A DNA stretch of 27,561 bases from an uncultured Oscillospiraceae bacterium (GCA_900549675.1 URPG01000002.1:1-27561); one strand, 5' to 3'. Shown: positions 1 through 8,441, counted from the first letter of the stretch. Notes: generated by a model from the letters alone, not told the origin. Made by a program: numbers and translations.

Positions 1-155
1 AAGCAAATGGCGAGTTAAATCCAAAATATCCCGGTAATATTCAAGTACAGAAAGAACTTCTTGAACAAGAAGGACATACCATAATTCAAAAAGGCAGAAC
101 AAATATTAGATATTATGTCAAAGACTATACCCAAGCCCTCCTTTCTTTAGAATAA
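1..155 (+). CDS. Alkyltransferase-like (MGMT DNA-binding domain) protein, C-terminal fragment
   Basis: The reading frame is open from base 3 to a TAA at 153-155 and gives about 50 residues, starting ANGELNPKYPGN and ending ALLSLE. The pattern of NxxGEL, then a Gly-containing turn, VQKELLEQEG and a final RYYVKDY resembles the end of the MGMT DNA-binding domain, just after the PCHRV position in alkyltransferase-like (ATL) and Ogt/Ada proteins. These proteins bind O6-alkylguanine in DNA. True MGMT enzymes remove the alkyl group with the Cys of PCHR, whereas ATLs lack that Cys and pass lesions to excision repair. The PCHR/PWHR position lies left of the window, so the two cannot be told apart here. 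The family is assigned from this short tail alone. The gene points toward the AraC-type regulator. Confidence 0.6.
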   Translation, partial: ANGELNPKYPGNIQVQKELLEQEGHTIIQKGRTNIRYYVKDYTQALLSLE

Positions 156-301
156 ATTTATTTCAAAATCCATAGATTTCCTTGCCTATTGATTTACTGC
201 CTTTTTATTCCAAGGATTGCACCAATATAGCAAGCCAAATCAAGCGGTCGTTTCTCTTTCTCTTTATAATAAAGGAAGGGCGGTTGAAATGAGGTAAAAC
301 A

Positions 302-1270
302 ATGTACGAGTGGCACAAGCAAATTCAAATCATAGTAAATGAAATTGATAACTGTATATGTCATAATCAGAATGATGAATTGACACTGAGGCACCTTTCT
401 CATAAATTAGGCTATTCTGAATTTTATACAACCAGAAAATTCAAAGAAATATCAGGTATGCCGCTTAGGGATTACTTACGAAACAGAAAGTTAGCTTTTG
501 CACTCAAAGCTGTTCGTGATAGTGAAAAGGGTCTTTTGGATATTGCTTTTGATTATGGTTTTTCATCACATGAATCATTTACCCGTGCTTTTAAAAGAAC
601 CTATGGTATCACGCCCAGTGAATACCGAAAAAAGCCTAAGCCTCTTATCCTTCGTACAAAAATAAACTCTTTTGACCGCTACTTTTTTGGATTTGGAGAA
701 ATTGGCATGATGAATTCTTCTGAGGAAATTAAAATTTATTTTGTAACCATTCCCGCTCATAAATTCCTGCACATTAAAAATTATGAAAGCAATGGCTATT
801 GGGATTTTTGGCAAAAGCAAAGCTTAATTCCGGGGCAAGATTGTGAAACTATCTGTGGCTTGCTGGACAGTATTAAAGGCAAACTGGATGACAACGGAGG
901 AAGTGACGTAAACAGCGGCAGCGGTCAAATTATGGCATACATCAATGACCCCAAGGGAAGATTATGCGGTTGGGGCTTTCCGCGTACAGAGTGCTACGGC
1001 GTACGTCTGCCCATTGACTATCAAGGAGAAATCCCGCCGCAAATGCTGATGATTGATGTCCCCGAGGACCAATATATCGTTTTTGAGCACGGTCCGTTTG
1101 TGTATGAACAAGAAAATCGCAGTGTAGAAGAAAAGTTAGAAAAAGCGATGAAAGATTTTGATTTTTCGGCCACAGATTACCAATTTGACACTTCTCCGGG
1201 ACGAATGATTTACATGTACCACGATCCCGAACAATACTTTAAGTATATCCGACCGGTGTGCCTTAGATAA
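302..1270 (+). CDS. AraC-family regulator with C-terminal GyrI-like effector-binding domain
   Basis: This 322-aa protein has an AraC double helix-turn-helix at about residues 8-111. The second helix pair contains the usual DIAFDYGFSSHESFTRAFKR stretch followed by YGITPSEYRK. Residues from about 140 to the end resemble the GyrI-like/SoxR effector-binding fold found in Rob-type regulators, with alternating strands and a conserved W-G-F patch. Such proteins usually bind small hydrophobic or cationic ligands and activate efflux or stress genes. The start at 302 has GAGGT 6 bases upstream. A TATAAT at 265-270 could be its -10, but no clear -35 is present. The gene lies 146 bp after the ATL fragment on the same strand and ends before a two-way terminator. 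The ligand cannot be inferred. Confidence 0.88.
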   Translation: MYEWHKQIQIIVNEIDNCICHNQNDELTLRHLSHKLGYSEFYTTRKFKEISGMPLRDYLRNRKLAFALKAVRDSEKGLLDIAFDYGFSSHESFTRAFKRTYGITPSEYRKKPKPLILRTKINSFDRYFFGFGEIGMMNSSEEIKIYFVTIPAHKFLHIKNYESNGYWDFWQKQSLIPGQDCETICGLLDSIKGKLDDNGGSDVNSGSGQIMAYINDPKGRLCGWGFPRTECYGVRLPIDYQGEIPPQMLMIDVPEDQYIVFEHGPFVYEQENRSVEEKLEKAMKDFDFSATDYQFDTSPGRMIYMYHDPEQYFKYIRPVCLR

Positions 1271-1317
1271 ATGCTTTTAAGCAGAATTCATACCGGTGGC
1301 TGGAACAATGTTTATAG

Positions 1318-1358
1318 AAAAAGACAAGAGCCGGCTAACTACCGGCTCTTGTCTTTTT
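1318..1358. terminator. Bidirectional intrinsic terminator between the AraC regulator and the P-type ATPase
   Basis: A perfect 17-bp stem (1318-1334 with 1342-1358) encloses a 7-base loop. The stem has a GAGCCGG core and a T-run on the 3' side of each strand. It sits between convergent genes and can end both transcripts. Confidence 0.95.
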
Positions 1359-1366
1359 CTTAAAAA

Positions 1367-4014
1367 TTATTTAGATTTCGAGATGATACGTTTGATTAGT
1401 TTCGTGATTTCTACCAATACCAATGGCAGCAATGAGAGTCCTGCCGTAACCATTAATTCCGTTGATGTAAGCATAGTCAGCGAGAAAAATTCTCGTAAAA
1501 CAGGCATTGTCATAACCAGTATCAGTACAATTCCGGATATTACCATGGTCGCAAACAAGGCTTTGTTGTGGTCGTTGCCTCTTGCAAAAATAGAATCTGT
1601 ATTGGAACGCTGGTTCAGTGCATGGAACATTTGGGAAATGGCTAAAACAAGAAATGCCATGGTCATACCAACCGTATGACTGTCCGTATGAATGCCGAAC
1701 TGATAGGCTGAAACTGTAGCCGCCGTAATAAATAAACCATGCAGAACCACACGAATGATGAGTCCCCGTTCAAATAGAGTACCCGATTGAATCGGTTTAT
1801 GCCTCATAATATTTTTACTGGCCGGGTCTACTCCCAATGCAATGGCAGGCAAAGAATCTGTCACCAAGTTAATCAGCAATATATGCACTGCCAAAATCGG
1901 AGCTTCCCAATTCAGCAAAGTAGCAATAAACAGCGTTAGTATTTCGGCAATATTACCTGCCAAAAGGAATTGAATCACCTTTTGTATGTTACGGTAAATA
2001 CGCCGGCCCTCGCGAATTGCATATTCAATGGTAGTAAAATTATCGTCCAAAAGGAGCATATCCGAAGCATCCTTGGCCACATCCGTTCCGCTTTTTCCCA
2101 TGGCTACACCAATATCGGCCGCTTTTAATGCCGGAGCATCATTTACACCGTCACCTGTCATCGCCACCACCTCACCGACACGTTGCAGTGATTCAATAAT
2201 ACGCAGCTTATCACTCGGGGTAACACGGGCAAACACGGTAGTGGTCTTGATAGATTGATCCAGCTCTTCATCTGTCATTTGATGCAGCTCATCGCCTGCA
2301 ACCACCGTATTACCTTCTCCGAATATACTTAATTGTTTTGCAATTGCCACAGCAGTTACTTTATGATCTCCTGTAATCATAATCGTGCGAATGCCTGCAT
2401 TTCGGCAGGTTTCAACCGCCTGTATTACTTCTTTACGGGGAGGATCAATCATACCAACCGCACCAAGAAAAATTAAATCATGTTCTAAATCGGCATCATC
2501 CTCTTCCGGTATTTCTGACAAAAGACGTTTGGCAAAGCCTAAAACACGCAGTGCCTCCGATGACATTTTTAAGCATAATGAAGAAATGTCTTTTCTGTCT
2601 TTTTCTGACATTAAACGGACACCATTTGATGTCAATATATGTGTACAAAGCGGCAGCATTTCATCAACGGCACCTTTTGTGTAGGCTGTCAGTCCCTGCT
2701 GCATATTGTGCACCGTTGTCATACGCTTACGCTCTGAATCAAAAGGCTGCTCAAACAATCTTGGATATTCTTCCTCTACCTTTTCCTGCTCTAACCCAAA
2801 GGCATCTGCCAAATAAATCAAAGCACCTTCTGTAGGATCCCCCAAAATTTCTCCGGGATGGTCGGGATCAAGGCTCGCGTTATTGCAAAGGGCCGCCGCA
2901 TATACAATTTCCGAATAGACGCTGTGCTTGTCAACTGCCTTTTCAACAGCTGTCGTCTGACGGGCTTCAAAATCGCCATTCATCGCCACTTGTGTCACGA
3001 TCATACGGTTTTGCGTCAGTGTTCCGGTTTTATCACAGCATATTACCGTTGCCCCTCCCAGTGTTTCTACTGCCGGAAGTTTTCTAACCAACGCGCTTCT
3101 TTTTGCCATTCGCTGTACACCAAGTGCCATTACAATTGTGGCAGTTGCCGGCAAGCCTTCCGGAATGACAGATATTGCCAATGAAATTGCCGTCATCAAA
3201 AGCGGTATCCAAGGCCGCCCGTATAGAGAACCAATAACGAAAATAACAATGCAAACACAAAGCCCAAAAATACTTAATATTTTACCAACCGAATTCAATT
3301 TTTGCTTTAACGGGGTTTCATATTCGTCCTGTTGTTCCAATAAATTCGCTATTTGCCCCACTTCTGTGTGCATACCTGTTTCTACCACAACACCCGTTCC
3401 GTTTCCATACATTACGATAGAAGAACTGTATGCCATGTTAGAGCGGTCACCTAAAGCCGTATCTTCTGCAAAACACGTATCATCGTCTTTTTCCACCGGA
3501 ACGGATTCTCCCGTTAAAGAGGCTTCTTGAACCTTTAAATTATTACTATCAATTAATCGAATATCTGCAGGCACGATGCTGCCGTCCTCCAGATATACAA
3601 TATCACCTGCCACCAATTCTCTTGCCGGGACTTGGCTTTCTTCACCTTCACGCAATACACGTGCTGTTGGCGCCCCCATGTTTTTTAATGCTTCCAGAGC
3701 ACTGGCCGCTTTTTTTTCTTGAATAATGCTGATTGTTGTGTTAAGTGCCACAATAACGAGAATAACAATTGCTTCTGTCCATTCATTTAAAACAGCAGAA
3801 AGCCCCGCAGCACCAATGAGAATCAAAATCATTACATCGGTAAGCTGTTCCTTTAACATACTTAAAATTGTCTTTTTCTTTTTTTGCCTTATCTCATTGT
3901 AGCCATTTTTTTGTAGCCTTATTGCCGCCTCGGCATCACTTAATCCCTCCTCAGAGGTTTGAATACATCTTCTTTAGATTTTGTGTGCCAAGGCTGTCGT
4001 AAGTGGTCGTCCAT
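1367..4014 (-). CDS. Calcium-type P2 P-type ATPase (PMCA-like), apparent N-terminal frameshift
   Basis: The gene encodes a cation-pumping P-type ATPase of about 882 aa if one base is restored. The intact part (1367-3859, 830 codons) carries the actuator motif TGES (116-119), IPEGLP in TM4 (232-237), the phosphorylation motif DKTGT (276-280), TGDGVNDAPA of the P domain, and the TM5 NxxE and TM6 NLVTD residues that bind Ca2+ in SERCA/PMCA pumps. This supports Ca2+ export, although Mn2+ cannot be excluded. The natural start is probably the ATG at 4014-4012, after AAAGGAG, which begins MDDHLRQPWHTKSKEDVFK. That frame stops at TAA 3942-3940. The continuation TSEEGLSDAEAAIRLQKNGY lies in the -1 frame from about 3957. 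One A appears to be missing near 3958-3960. It may be a sequencing error or a real lesion. The next in-frame ATG (3859) would remove the cytoplasmic N terminus. Confidence 0.9.
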
Positions 4015-4061
4015 GAATAAAAACTCCTTTGATATCATTTATTTATAAGTCAAAACAGCAC

Positions 4062-4102
4062 AAAAAGGCATGCTTTGTTAGTTTACACACAAAGCACACC
4101 TT
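4062..4102 (-). terminator. Attenuator-like terminator in the 5' leader of the P-type ATPase
   Basis: On the minus strand a 14-bp stem (4102-4089 with 4078-4065, two wobble pairs) has a 10-base loop and is followed by a U-run. It lies after the promoter at 4215-4243 and before the ATPase ribosome site, so it would stop the ATPase transcript unless it is overridden. Confidence 0.7.
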
Positions 4103-4179
4103 CATACTATTTTGATTCTTATTCTATTTAAAAAACATCGACTACTATCTTCGCCGTTGCTACTGTCTGTGTCATCCAT
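4102..4179 (-). CDS. Putative 25-aa acidic leader peptide before the Ca2+ ATPase
   Basis: ATG 4179-4177 opens a 25-codon ORF beginning MDDTDSSNGEDSS, with five acidic residues in the first eleven, and stops with TGA at 4104-4102. The stop touches the first base of the attenuator stem. AAGGGG lies about 12 bases before the ATG, which is long but usable. The stretch from about 4137 to 4190 is clearly richer in GC than its AT-rich surroundings, and I found no strong hairpin in it beyond a 5-bp one over the start, so coding is plausible. A second frame overlaps it. Function as a leader peptide is inference. Confidence 0.4.
   Translation of the reverse strand: MDDTDSSNGEDSSRCFLNRIRIKIV
4128..4175 (-). 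CDS. Alternative 15-aa leader ORF overlapping the acidic leader ORF
   Basis: A second ATG, 4 bases downstream in another frame (4175-4173), reads MTQTVATAKIVVDVF and ends with TAA at 4130-4128, about 26 bases before the attenuator stem. It is 16 bases from the GGGG, so its initiation signal is weaker than that of the 25-codon ORF. Only one of the two may be used, or the pair may act as a switch. Confidence 0.35.
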   Translation of the reverse strand: MTQTVATAKIVVDVF

Positions 4180-4195
4180 TGTTGGACTTATCCCC

Positions 4196-4243
4196 TTATA
4201 ATATTTTAAAAAATATTATAATTCATACATTTCATTTTGTCAA
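4196..4243 (-). promoter_or_regulatory. Consensus promoter with palindromic operator for the ATPase leader
   Basis: On the minus strand TTGACA (4243-4238), a 17-base spacer and TATAAT (4220-4215) form a perfect consensus vegetative promoter. A perfect 12-bp-arm palindrome (4196-4207 and 4210-4221, 2-base centre) covers the -10 and the expected start point near 4208. That is where a repressor would block RNA polymerase. The palindrome is almost pure AT, so it may instead be a melting element. Confidence 0.8.
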
Positions 4244-4251
4244 GATTTTTT

Positions 4252-4279
4252 AGGGCAAATTATATTAAAAAATTGCCCT
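4252..4279. repeat. Inverted repeat just upstream of the ATPase -35
   Basis: AGGGCAA (4252-4258) and TTGCCCT (4273-4279) are perfect 7-bp arms 14 bases apart, starting 9 bp beyond the -35. No T-run follows on either strand, so it is more likely a protein site than a terminator. No protein is identified. The rest of the 4015-4558 gap shows no gene. Confidence 0.45.
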
Positions 4280-4462
4280 CCTACATCTGCTAAAAAGTTT
4301 ATCGTTAAATGGACAAAAAGAATGTTTTAAAATATTTGTCACTATCCATTTCCTCAAAAACTTAAACCCTTTCAAAACATCATTTTACTAAATTTCACCA
4401 TATATTTACTTGAATTATCTTGTATATTTTCTGTTTAAATCTTGCTTTGAGTATAAAATCTA

Positions 4463-4504
4463 CCCCATTTGTTATCAGTATAACCTGCTGTCTAACAAAT
4501 AGGG
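4463..4504 (-). terminator. Long hairpin after the ThuA-like gene, possible terminator
   Basis: Twelve-base arms with one mismatch (4463-4474 and 4493-4504, ATTTGTTA core) flank an 18-base centre, 55 bp past the ThuA-like stop. The downstream minus-strand U content is weak (GATTTTAT), so termination is uncertain. Confidence 0.4.
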
Positions 4505-4558
4505 TGTTGTCTATCTGCGCTTCTTCTTTTCTGTTTGTGGATTTATAAACAAACCAAT

Positions 4559-5286
4559 TTATTCCTCTGTCGCCGGTGTGGTCGAATGCCCGTAAAATAT
4601 TTCAGGTGATTCTATCGGTGCCGCCCATTTTACGGCATTGACAATTACCTTTTGAATGATCGGCATATGATAAATCGGAAAAGCCTCATGACCCGGTCTG
4701 AAATAAAAAACCCTGCCTTTCCCGCGGTTGAAACAGCAGCCGCTTCGAAACACTTCTCCGCCTTCAAACCAACTGATAAAAACCAATTCATCCGGCTGCG
4801 GAATCAAGAAATGTTCTCCATACATTTCTTCCTGCTCAATAACAATGCGGTCGGGTAAACCGTTCATAATGGGATGAGAAGGACTTACACTCCATAAAAT
4901 TTCTTTTTTTCCATCTTCCCGCCATTTCAGGCATTCTGTATCCGTGCCGCAAACTTTCTGGAAAATCTTAGAAGCATGACCGGAATGCAGAACAATCAGC
5001 CCCATCCCTCTTTTGGTGACATGGTCATGCACACGTTGTACGATCTCGTCAGACACTTCTTTATGTGCTAAATGCGCCCACCAAATCAGTACATCCGTTT
5101 TTGCTAAAACATCTTCTGTCAAGCCGTGTTCTTCCATACGCAAGGTTGCTGTTTGGGTTTGCATACCGGCTTTTTCAAGAAATCCAGCAATACATTCATG
5201 AATTCCCTGCGGATAAATAGCGGCAATTTTTCGTCGTTTAATTCATGCAAAAATTCATTCCACACCGTTACTCTAATTTTTTCCAT
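4559..5286 (-). CDS. ThuA-like protein, apparent one-base frameshift near the N terminus
   Basis: With one base restored this is a 242-aa ThuA-family protein (class I glutamine amidotransferase-like fold, named after trehalose utilization). The family has no firm enzymatic role. Family features include LIWWAHLAHKEVSD, GMGLIVLHSGH, LKWRE, EEMYGEHF, FISWFEGGEVFRSGC and FYFRPGHE. Translation should start at ATG 5286-5284, 7 bases after AGGAGG, reading MEKIRVTVWNEFLHELNDEK. That frame then leaves the family. The match resumes one frame over with AAIYPQGIHECIAGFLEKAG. The break is at five A residues (T-run 5227-5231 on the plus strand) where six would give DEKIAAIYP. It is either a homopolymer sequencing error, a slippage mutant or a pseudogene. 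An internal ATG at 5164 would lack the first strand of the fold. Confidence 0.85.
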
Positions 5287-5299
5287 TTTAAAACTCCTC

Positions 5300-5329
5300 C
5301 TACAGAATTTTCTATAATAAATTCTATAG
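5300..5329. repeat. Inverted repeat at the ThuA-like promoter region
   Basis: Arms 5300-5310 and 5319-5329 match at 10 of 11 positions (CTAYAGAATTT) around an 8-base centre. They lie directly before the AGGAGG of the ThuA-like gene in the 89-bp gap after the response regulator. It may be an operator or an mRNA 5' hairpin. Confidence 0.4.
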
Positions 5330-5375
5330 CATCAGTTTATACTACAATATTGTCTTTGTCTAGAGGAAATTTGTT

Positions 5376-6047
5376 TTAACCGCTGATTTTATAGCCTACT
5401 CCCCGCACAGTTTCGATTAAATGACTGTATTCACCAAGTTTTTGCCGTAAGGTGCGGATATGCACATCCAAGGTCCGATTTTCTCCGTCAAATCCATATC
5501 CCCAAATTTCGTTGAATATTTTATCTCTGGTTAAAACGGTACCCCTGTTTTCCAACAAAAGAGCCAATAAATCAAACTCCTTTAACGTTAAGTTGAGAGA
5601 TTCTCCTCCAATATTGACAATATGCTTGGACGGACAAACATACATCCCCTGTATCCGGTATTCTCGGTTTTCCTGCTTTCCTGTACGGCGCAAAAGGGCC
5701 TTAATACGCGACACCAGTTCCATAACGCTGAAAGGCTTGGATACATAATCATCTGCTCCGCTGTCCAACCCTATAATTTTGTCGTACTCGGTTCCCTTGG
5801 CCGTCAGTAGAATCACTGGCAGATTTTTACTCTCTTGTTTGGTTCTGATTTTTTGCAAAACACTTAAGCCATCTTCTTCTGGAAGCATGATATCCAACAA
5901 AATTAAATTGGGTTGTCTTTGTTCTATGGCCTGCCAAAATTCAGAGGGTTTTTCAAATCCCTGTGCCTCCATGCCGGAATTTTTCAGAGCATACATCACA
6001 AATTCCCGGATATTTTCTTCATCCTCCAACAAATAAATCAGACTCAT
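5376..6047 (-). CDS. OmpR/PhoP-family response regulator of the phosphate locus
   Basis: This 223-aa protein has a receiver domain (about 1-118) with acidic pocket E8-D9-E10, phospho-acceptor D52 (LLDIMLP), T82 and K104 (SKPF). A winged-helix DNA-binding domain follows (about 127-223) with LTLKEFDLLALLLENRG and TLDVHIRTLRQKLG. The start is preceded by GGGAGG. It lies 26 bp after phoU and downstream of pstSCAB. A PhoP/PhoB-type phosphate-starvation regulator acting on the repeats before pstS and pstC is the natural inference. No histidine kinase gene follows: the next gene is ThuA-like. Its kinase must be elsewhere or lost. Confidence 0.88.
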   Translation of the reverse strand: MSLIYLLEDEENIREFVMYALKNSGMEAQGFEKPSEFWQAIEQRQPNLILLDIMLPEEDGLSVLQKIRTKQESKNLPVILLTAKGTEYDKIIGLDSGADDYVSKPFSVMELVSRIKALLRRTGKQENREYRIQGMYVCPSKHIVNIGGESLNLTLKEFDLLALLLENRGTVLTRDKIFNEIWGYGFDGENRTLDVHIRTLRQKLGEYSHLIETVRGVGYKISG

Positions 6048-6073
6048 TTTGTCCTCCCAACTTTTATGTTCTT

Positions 6074-6757
6074 CTATTTATGCTGTCCCGTAATAGAATA
6101 AATTACACGTTCTGAAATATTGACGGCATGGTCACCGATTCTCTCCAAATACTTTGCAATCATGAGTAAATCAATGGCTTTCTCACCATTTTCAAAATCG
6201 CTGCGGATAAACTTTGTCAAATCTTTTTTGACCATATCAAAATAATTATCAACTACATCGTCCTGTGCAATCACCTCTCTTGCCAGTGCCAAATCTTTTT
6301 TGACAAAAGAATCAATACTGCTGGTCACCATGTGAATCACTTCTGTTGCCATGTCCTTGATATGCACTTTGTTGATTACATTGTCCTCAGACACAAACTG
6401 AGAAATTTCAGCAATATCTGTTGCTTGGTCGCCAATTCTTTCCATATCGGTAATCATTTTCAGCGCTGCTGAAATCACCCGCAAATCACTGGCAACAGGC
6501 TGCTGCCTTAAAATAATTTTCATGCACTGCGACTCAATTTCTTTTTCCTTTTGGTTGATTTCCGATTCAATCTCGGCTACCTTTTCCATGAAGGCAGTTT
6601 TATCACGAATGATTTCAGGTTCAATTGTACCGGAAAATCCTGCATCATACTTGAGCAAACCCTGTATGGCAAGCGCAATGGACTGTTCACAGAGTGAACC
6701 CATTTCAATTAACGCCGTATGTAAATACTCCAATTGTTCGGTAAATTTAATTCTCAT
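6074..6757 (-). CDS. phoU: PhoU, phosphate signalling and transport regulator
   Basis: This 227-aa all-helical protein has the duplicated PhoU three-helix domain. Repeat signatures are ISAALKMITDMERIGDQATD and LLMIAKYLERIGDHAVNISE, the family's E/DxxxD metal-binding motifs. PhoU couples the PstSCAB transporter to the phosphate sensor kinase and limits phosphate uptake when phosphate is plentiful. Its start overlaps the pstB stop by one base (TAATG), so the two are translationally linked. GGGAGG lies 8 bases upstream. Confidence 0.96.
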   Translation of the reverse strand: MRIKFTEQLEYLHTALIEMGSLCEQSIALAIQGLLKYDAGFSGTIEPEIIRDKTAFMEKVAEIESEINQKEKEIESQCMKIILRQQPVASDLRVISAALKMITDMERIGDQATDIAEISQFVSEDNVINKVHIKDMATEVIHMVTSSIDSFVKKDLALAREVIAQDDVVDNYFDMVKKDLTKFIRSDFENGEKAIDLLMIAKYLERIGDHAVNISERVIYSITGQHK

Positions 6758-7512
6758 TATCCAAACCTCCCGGTAATATAATCTTCCGTTCTCTTATCCT
6801 GCGGCATAGAGAAAACTTTATCCGTTTCACCCACCTCCACCAAATCTCCTAAAAGAAAGAATGCTGTTTTATCAGAAATTCTCGCTGCCTGCTGCATATT
6901 GTGCGTGACAATAATAATGGTGTACTCTTTTTTAAGCTGTGTGACCAAATCTTCAATTTTAGAAGTAGAAATAGGGTCCAGTGCACTGGTGGGCTCATCC
7001 ATTAACAAAACATCAGGCTGAATGGCCAAGGCCCTTGCCATACAAAGTCTTTGCTGCTGACCGCCCGACAAACCCAATGCACTTTTTTTCAGCCGGTCTT
7101 TTACTTCATCCCAAATGGCGGCGTCACGCAAAGCTTTCTCCACAATTTCATCCAGCTTTGCTTTGTTTTTTAAGCCATGCGTTCTCGGTGCATAGGCAAC
7201 ATTATCATAAACGCTCATTGGAAAAGGATTGGGCTGCTGAAACACCATACCGATTTTTTTCCGAAGTATCGTAGTATCCACGCGGCTATCATAAATATTT
7301 TCATTGTCAAGCAATACTTCTCCCTCAATTTTCACGCCCTCCACCAAATCATTCATGCGGTTGAGGGTTTTTAAAAATGTGGATTTCCCACAGCCCGACG
7401 GACCGATAAACGCTGTAATTTCTCTCTCTCCTAAGTTTATGTTGATATCCTTCAAAGCATGATTCTGCCCATAATGTAAATTCAAATGTTTTACCGTAAT
7501 TTTATCCCTCAT
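6757..7512 (-). CDS. pstB: PstB, ATPase subunit of the phosphate ABC transporter
   Basis: At 251 aa this is the normal PstB length. It has Walker A GPSGCGKST (37-45), a Q-loop (MVFQQPNPFPMS), signature LSGGQQQR, Walker B VLLMDEPTSALDP and switch histidine IIIVTHNM. PstB drives import of inorganic phosphate through PstA/PstC in the inner membrane. The opening VKHLNLHYG and the PFPMSVYDNVAYAPR stretch are characteristic of PstB rather than other ABC ATPases. It lies 14 bp after pstA. Confidence 0.97.
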   Translation of the reverse strand: MRDKITVKHLNLHYGQNHALKDININLGEREITAFIGPSGCGKSTFLKTLNRMNDLVEGVKIEGEVLLDNENIYDSRVDTTILRKKIGMVFQQPNPFPMSVYDNVAYAPRTHGLKNKAKLDEIVEKALRDAAIWDEVKDRLKKSALGLSGGQQQRLCMARALAIQPDVLLMDEPTSALDPISTSKIEDLVTQLKKEYTIIIVTHNMQQAARISDKTAFFLLGDLVEVGETDKVFSMPQDKRTEDYITGRFG

Positions 7513-7526
7513 GATATGTTTCCCCT

Positions 7527-8441
7527 TTATTTTCGATTGGTGACACTCAGGCGCTTTGTCAATAATTTTGTCGTAAGATTAATAAGCAGAACAATCATCA
7601 ATAAAATAACCGCTATACCAAATGCTGTCTCATATTGTCCCTTAGACATACTCAAGTAAAGCTGAACCGAAAGGGTGCCCCCTGATTCCATAATTTTGGA
7701 TAAAAATTGTCCGTTTTTAGGCAGATAATAACCGCTTCCTGCCGTAAATAAAAGCGCCGCCGATTCTCCCACAATTCTGCCGATTGCTAAAATCACACCC
7801 GTAATAATGCCCGGCATAGCAGATGGCAGTAAAACGGTACGAATCATATGCCATTTGGTGGTTCCCAGTCCCAATGCCGCACTTCGGTAGCTTAAAGGAA
7901 CCGTTTTGAGTGCCTCCTGCGTACTACGGGTAATCAGCGGTAAAATCATTAAAGTCAAGGTTAATGAACCTGTTAAAATTGAATACCCAAACCATAAATT
8001 AATGCCAAAGAAAACCATCCCAAATAGCCCATATAATATCGATGGAATTCCTGCTAAAATTTCCGTGGTAAACTCGATTAACCGAACCAGCTTGCCCGGT
8101 TTTGCATATTCATTGAGATAAATTGCCGAGCCAATTCCAATGGGAGTAGCCAAAATTAAAGTAATTACAATAATATAAAGCGTATTGACAATATTACCGG
8201 CAATTCCGGTTGTCCCCTTTACAGCACTGGTCACTGTTGTTAAAAATTCAAACGAAACAGATGACAATCCCTTATAAAAAACATATCCGATAATGCCTGC
8301 CAATAAAACAACTGAAACAGCGGCGGATAAATAAATAAAAAAGTAAGCCACTTGGTCTAAAGTTCTGCCCTTTTTACGCAGAATACTTTTTTCTGCGGGC
8401 AGACTGTTTATGGTTTCCATCTTTAAAGAACGCTCAAGCAT
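7527..8441 (-). CDS. pstA: PstA, phosphate ABC transporter permease
   Basis: The protein has 304 aa with about six membrane segments and a cytoplasmic N terminus. The permease signature is around LPLITRSTQEALKTVPLSYR through ALGLGTTKWHMIRTVLLPSAMPGI, the EAA loop that contacts PstB. A GIPSILYGLFG stretch matches its partner's GIPSVIYGLLG. The start at 8441 has AAAGGAGG at good spacing and overlaps pstC by 8 bases, indicating coupled translation of the two halves of the channel. Confidence 0.96.
   Translation of the reverse strand: MLERSLKMETINSLPAEKSILRKKGRTLDQVAYFFIYLSAAVSVVLLAGIIGYVFYKGLSSVSFEFLTTVTSAVKGTTGIAGNIVNTLYIIVITLILATPIGIGSAIYLNEYAKPGKLVRLIEFTTEILAGIPSILYGLFGMVFFGINLWFGYSILTGSLTLTLMILPLITRSTQEALKTVPLSYRSAALGLGTTKWHMIRTVLLPSAMPGIITGVILAIGRIVGESAALLFTAGSGYYLPKNGQFLSKIMESGGTLSVQLYLSMSKGQYETAFGIAVILLMIVLLINLTTKLLTKRLSVTNRK

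Noticed and set aside
3956..3966. Programmed -1 frameshifting in the ATPase mRNA, helped by the nearby GAGGAGG
   Set aside because: The site TTC AAA CCT is not a slippery heptamer, and tRNA-Lys would have to re-pair on CAA. The GAGGAGG lies after, not before, the shift point. A lost base is simpler.
4062..4243. Mn2+ riboswitch (yybP-ykoY), often found before P-type ATPases
   Set aside because: The GGGGAGUAG core and the paired loop sequences are absent. The GC-richer island lacks the needed stems.
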